From an uncultured Peptococcaceae bacterium (GTDB lineage: Bacteria > Bacillota > Dehalobacteriia > UBA4068), in contig CAMZIS010000033.1 in assembly GCA_947307285.1 (NCBI GenBank), positions 1-8,965 on the forward strand: 8,965 bases of DNA, read 5' to 3'. Position numbers and translations under genes: made by a program. Under the pieces are notes generated by a model. It was not told where the DNA came from. It did not search any database and worked only from the letters and a program-made list of their open reading frames with translations. Numbering within the stretch: position 1 is the stretch's first letter; each line of letters starts with the position of its first letter. Shown one piece after another: positions 7,336 to 8,965 of this stretch.

Positions 7336-7342
7336 CCTCCCT
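7336..7342 (-). promoter_or_regulatory. Ribosome binding site deciding the ftsL start
   Basis: The minus strand reads AGGGAGG. The first ATG (7325) begins 10 nt after it and the second (7319) 16 nt after it, so the first is preferred. It lies in the 33-bp gap after rsmH. Confidence 0.75.
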
Positions 7343-7358
7343 AAGCTTATTCCTTAAG

Positions 7359-8297
7359 TTATAATTTGACGGCGACCCGCAGGTTCGCGGAACGGCTGCG
7401 GGGATTGTCCGCCAGTTCTTTATCGTCAGCAGTAATGGGTTTGCGGTTGTACAGTTTGATATCGGCTTTATGTCCGCAGGTGCACACCGGCTGCCGCGGC
7501 GGGCAGATGCAATCGGTGGCGTGCAGGCGGAAGCAGTCTTTTACGATGCGGTCTTCCAGGGAATGGAAGGTGATCACCGCCAGCCTCCCGCCGGGTCTCA
7601 GCAGTCCGATGGCGGCCTCCAGTCCGGCGGAGAGAGCCTCCAGCTCGCCGTTGACGGCGATGCGCAGGGCCTGGAAGGTGCGTTTGGCCGGGTGCTGATC
7701 CTTATCCCTGGCCCCGGCAGGCACGGCCTTTTTGATGATCTCCACCAGCCGGCCGCTGTTTTCTATCCTGCTCCGGGAACGCTCGGCCGCGATGAACTCG
7801 GCGATGCGGGCCGCCCACTTCTCTTCCCCGTATTCGTAGAGGATGCGGGTCAGCTCTTCCGCGGAGGCCTCGTTGACCAGCTGCTCTGCGGTGAGGCCCT
7901 GGCTGCGGTCCATACGCATGTCCAGGGGCGCGTCCTGGTTGTAGGAAAAGCCGCGGGAGCCTTCGTCCAGCTGATAGGAGGAGACGCCGATGTCCAGCAG
8001 CACTCCGTCCGCGGCGTCTATCCCGCTTTGCCGGGCCAGCTCGTCCATGTCGGCGAAATTGCCTTTGACCAGAGTGAAGCGGCCGGCAAAGGGCGCGAGC
8101 CTTTCGCTCGCCGCCTGCAGCGCGTCGTCGTCCCGGTCGATGCCCAACAAAAAACCGTCGGGCGCGCTTTGTTCCAGTATCAAAGAGGAGTGTCCGGCGC
8201 CGCCCAGGGTGCCGTCTATGTAGACGCCGCCGCTTTTGGGCGCCAGGGCGGCCAGGGTCTGGGCCGCCAGCACCGGAACGTGAGCAAAGCCGGCCAT
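7359..8297 (-). CDS. rsmH: 16S rRNA (cytosine(1402)-N4)-methyltransferase RsmH
   Basis: Cytoplasmic SAM-dependent enzyme (formerly MraW) that methylates N4 of C1402 in 16S rRNA, fine-tuning the ribosomal P site. It is a conserved member of dcw clusters. The 312 residues are of typical length. Visible motifs are HVPVL (6-10), the SAM-binding IDGTLGGAGHS (27-37), GIDRDDDAL (52-60), DGVLLDIGVSSYQLD (97-111), RGFSYNQDAPLDMRMD (115-130), RTFQALRIAVNGEL (206-219) and ITFHSLEDRIVK (242-253). Near the end, four cysteines in a CxC-x6-CxC pattern (263, 265, 272, 274) with His276 could bind metal. The terminal NPRSRSANLRV (298-308) is also conserved. The ATG follows the mraZ TAA with no gap (TAAATG), and I see no strong ribosome binding site of its own, so translation is probably coupled to mraZ. 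Confidence 0.97.
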   Translation of the reverse strand: MAGFAHVPVLAAQTLAALAPKSGGVYIDGTLGGAGHSSLILEQSAPDGFLLGIDRDDDALQAASERLAPFAGRFTLVKGNFADMDELARQSGIDAADGVLLDIGVSSYQLDEGSRGFSYNQDAPLDMRMDRSQGLTAEQLVNEASAEELTRILYEYGEEKWAARIAEFIAAERSRSRIENSGRLVEIIKKAVPAGARDKDQHPAKRTFQALRIAVNGELEALSAGLEAAIGLLRPGGRLAVITFHSLEDRIVKDCFRLHATDCICPPRQPVCTCGHKADIKLYNRKPITADDKELADNPRSRSANLRVAVKL

Positions 8298-8729
8298 TTA
8301 CAGGACCAGACCGGCCAGGATGGAAGTGCCTTCGTCCTCCGGCAGCTCCTGATCCTGCTCCACCGCGTCCCAGCGATCCTTGCTCCAGATCTCGATACGG
8401 GAAACCATGCCCACGGAGACCACGTCTTTATCGATATGGGCCAGCTCCCGCAGGAGAGGCGGCAGCACGGCCCGGGACTGACTGTCCAGTTCCAGCTCAA
8501 AGGCGCGGGAAAAGAAACGGCGCTTGAAATTGAGGGTGTTCCTGTCAGAGGCCGGCAGCTCGGCCAGACGGCGGGAGACCATGTCCCACTGTTCCAGCGA
8601 GAAGGCAAACAGACAACCGCCCACGCCCTGCGTGACCACGAAGCGGTCCCCCAGGTCGGCGCGGAATTTGGCCGGTACGATATAGCGTCCTTTGGCGTCT
8701 ATGGAATGGTTGGCGCTGCCGATCAACAT
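8298..8729 (-). CDS. mraZ: Transcriptional regulator MraZ
   Basis: DNA-binding protein of the AbrB-like/SpoVT fold that forms a ring and controls its own dcw operon by binding direct repeats upstream. The 143 residues have the two tandem domains of the family. The first carries HSIDAKGRYIVPAKFR (8-23, with the DxKGR core at 11-15). The second carries ELDSQSRAVLPPLLRE (80-95), where the usual DxQGR core reads DSQSR, so the glycine is replaced by serine. DVVSVGMVSRIEIWSKDRW (102-120) is the typical C-terminal strand region. A short acidic and hydrophobic tail follows. The ATG has a weak, rather distant AAGGA (8742-8746, 12 nt away). It is the first gene of the cluster, and matching operator boxes lie 30-69 bp upstream of its start. 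Confidence 0.96.
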   Translation of the reverse strand: MLIGSANHSIDAKGRYIVPAKFRADLGDRFVVTQGVGGCLFAFSLEQWDMVSRRLAELPASDRNTLNFKRRFFSRAFELELDSQSRAVLPPLLRELAHIDKDVVSVGMVSRIEIWSKDRWDAVEQDQELPEDEGTSILAGLVL

Positions 8730-8758
8730 TGAAGAAACAGTTCCTTGCTTTCTATTTT

Positions 8759-8798
8759 ATTCCACTTTACTCCACTTTGCTGATAAGATTCTCCACTG
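8759..8798 (-). promoter_or_regulatory. MraZ operator: three phased GTGGA boxes
   Basis: On the minus strand three 10-mers share a GTGGA core: CAGTGGAGAA (8789-8798), AAAGTGGAGT (8769-8778) and AAAGTGGAAT (8759-8768). Successive cores are 20 and 10 bp apart, which puts them on the same face of the helix. A degenerate fourth unit, AAAATAGAAA (8749-8758), continues the 10-bp register. Direct repeats of this kind upstream of mraZ are the known binding sites of MraZ (AAAGTGGAG-like in Gram-positive and Mollicutes members). Their position between the candidate promoter and the mraZ start fits autorepression. Confidence 0.85.
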
Positions 8799-8820
8799 AA
8801 GGCCTATTTCCTCTACAAAA

Positions 8821-8850
8821 TAAATATTTTTTAAAAAAATTTTTTCTGAA
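8821..8850 (-). promoter_or_regulatory. Candidate promoter of the dcw operon
   Basis: The stretch around 8814-8845 is by far the most A+T-rich part of the window, with runs of 6-7 A or T. A possible -35 (TTCAGA, 8845-8850) and -10 (TATTTA, 8821-8826) are separated by 18 bp on the minus strand. Neither hexamer is close to consensus, so the exact elements are uncertain. The location, after a terminator and before the MraZ boxes, is where the operon promoter is expected. Confidence 0.3.
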
Positions 8851-8866
8851 ATCCCTGCTCAGGGCC

Positions 8867-8898
8867 AAAAAGAAAACGGCTACTATATATAGTAGCCG
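8867..8898 (-). terminator. Intrinsic (Rho-independent) terminator of the upstream gene
   Basis: A perfect 22-bp palindrome (8877-8898) can form a 9-bp stem, CGGCTACTA with TAGTAGCCG, closed by a TATA loop. On the minus strand it is followed at once by TTTTCTTTTT (8867-8876), the U-tract of an intrinsic terminator. On the plus strand no U-tract follows, so it acts in one direction. It lies 24 bp after the stop codon of the edge gene and separates that gene from the dcw operon. Confidence 0.85.
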
Positions 8899-8922
8899 CC
8901 ACTTGGCAGACACACAATATAT

Positions 8923-8964
8923 TCAATGCTTGCGTTCCTTACGCAACAGCAATCCATAGACGGC
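8923..8964 (-). CDS. 3' end of an unidentified minus-strand gene (partial)
   Basis: A frame entering from the right edge encodes AVYGLLLRKERKH followed by TGA (8923-8925). A hydrophobic run ending in a strongly basic tail is what the last span and cytoplasmic end of a membrane protein often look like, but 13 residues are too few to name a family. The main support for a real gene end is the intrinsic terminator 24 bp downstream on the same strand. Confidence 0.45.
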   Translation of the reverse strand, partial: AVYGLLLRKERKH

Positions 8965-8965
8965 C

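Noticed and set aside
7340..7360. Short imperfect inverted repeat (CTAAGCTT and CTTAAG) in the rsmH-ftsL gap, considered as a terminator
   Set aside because: The stem would be short and A/T-rich with no U-tract, and it overlaps the ftsL ribosome binding site region.
7470..8732. Plus-strand open frame (420 codons) opposite rsmH and mraZ
   Set aside because: Shadow of two well-supported genes; low-complexity Gly/Gln/Val composition and no motif.
8729..8959. Plus-strand open frame (76 codons) in the region upstream of mraZ
   Set aside because: It runs through the MraZ boxes, the A/T runs and the terminator palindrome; its translation is Lys/Phe/Leu low-complexity sequence from A/T tracts, and no ribosome binding site is visible.
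1..8965. CRISPR arrays, tRNA or rRNA genes, insertion sequences, phage or defence genes
   Set aside because: No regularly spaced repeats, no tRNA-like cloverleaf sequence and no transposase or recombinase motifs were seen on either strand.

Overview
The window is almost entirely a division and cell wall (dcw) gene cluster. It reads on the minus strand from right to left: mraZ, rsmH, an ftsL-type gene, a PASTA-domain class B penicillin-binding protein, murE, mraY, murD and the start of ftsW. The gene order without murF between murE and mraY, MraZ boxes with a GTGGA core, strong AAGGAG-type ribosome binding sites, PASTA repeats on the transpeptidase and a DNPR motif in MurE all point to a Bacillota (Firmicutes) lineage with meso-diaminopimelate peptidoglycan. 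G+C is roughly 60% or more across the genes. I cannot assign a genus; a Negativicutes or Clostridia relative is my guess.

Right edge (8730-8965): the last 13 codons of an unidentified minus-strand gene, an intrinsic terminator (perfect 22-bp palindrome plus U-tract), a very A+T-rich likely promoter region, and three phased MraZ operator boxes just upstream of mraZ. Together these mark the start of the operon. Middle (690-8729): seven intact genes with gaps of 0 to 33 bp and no internal terminator, so they are probably one transcript. Several stop codons lie inside the next gene's ribosome binding site.

The genes work together as follows. MraZ is the operon's own regulator and RsmH methylates 16S rRNA. 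FtsL and the transpeptidase belong to the septal divisome. MurD and MurE add D-Glu and meso-DAP to the UDP-MurNAc peptide, MraY transfers the product to the lipid carrier to make lipid I, and FtsW is the septal glycosyltransferase that partners with the transpeptidase.

Left edge (1-665): ftsW is cut off after about 160 codons. Near position 186 the sequence changes abruptly to about 42% G+C DNA with an open plus-strand frame, whose first 18 codons resemble the C-terminus of a family 1 glycoside hydrolase. This is either an assembly chimera or a real rearrangement; a chimera is more likely because FtsW is normally essential. Apart from this junction and a long C-terminal extension on FtsL, the window is a conventional dcw cluster, and I see no undescribed system in it.
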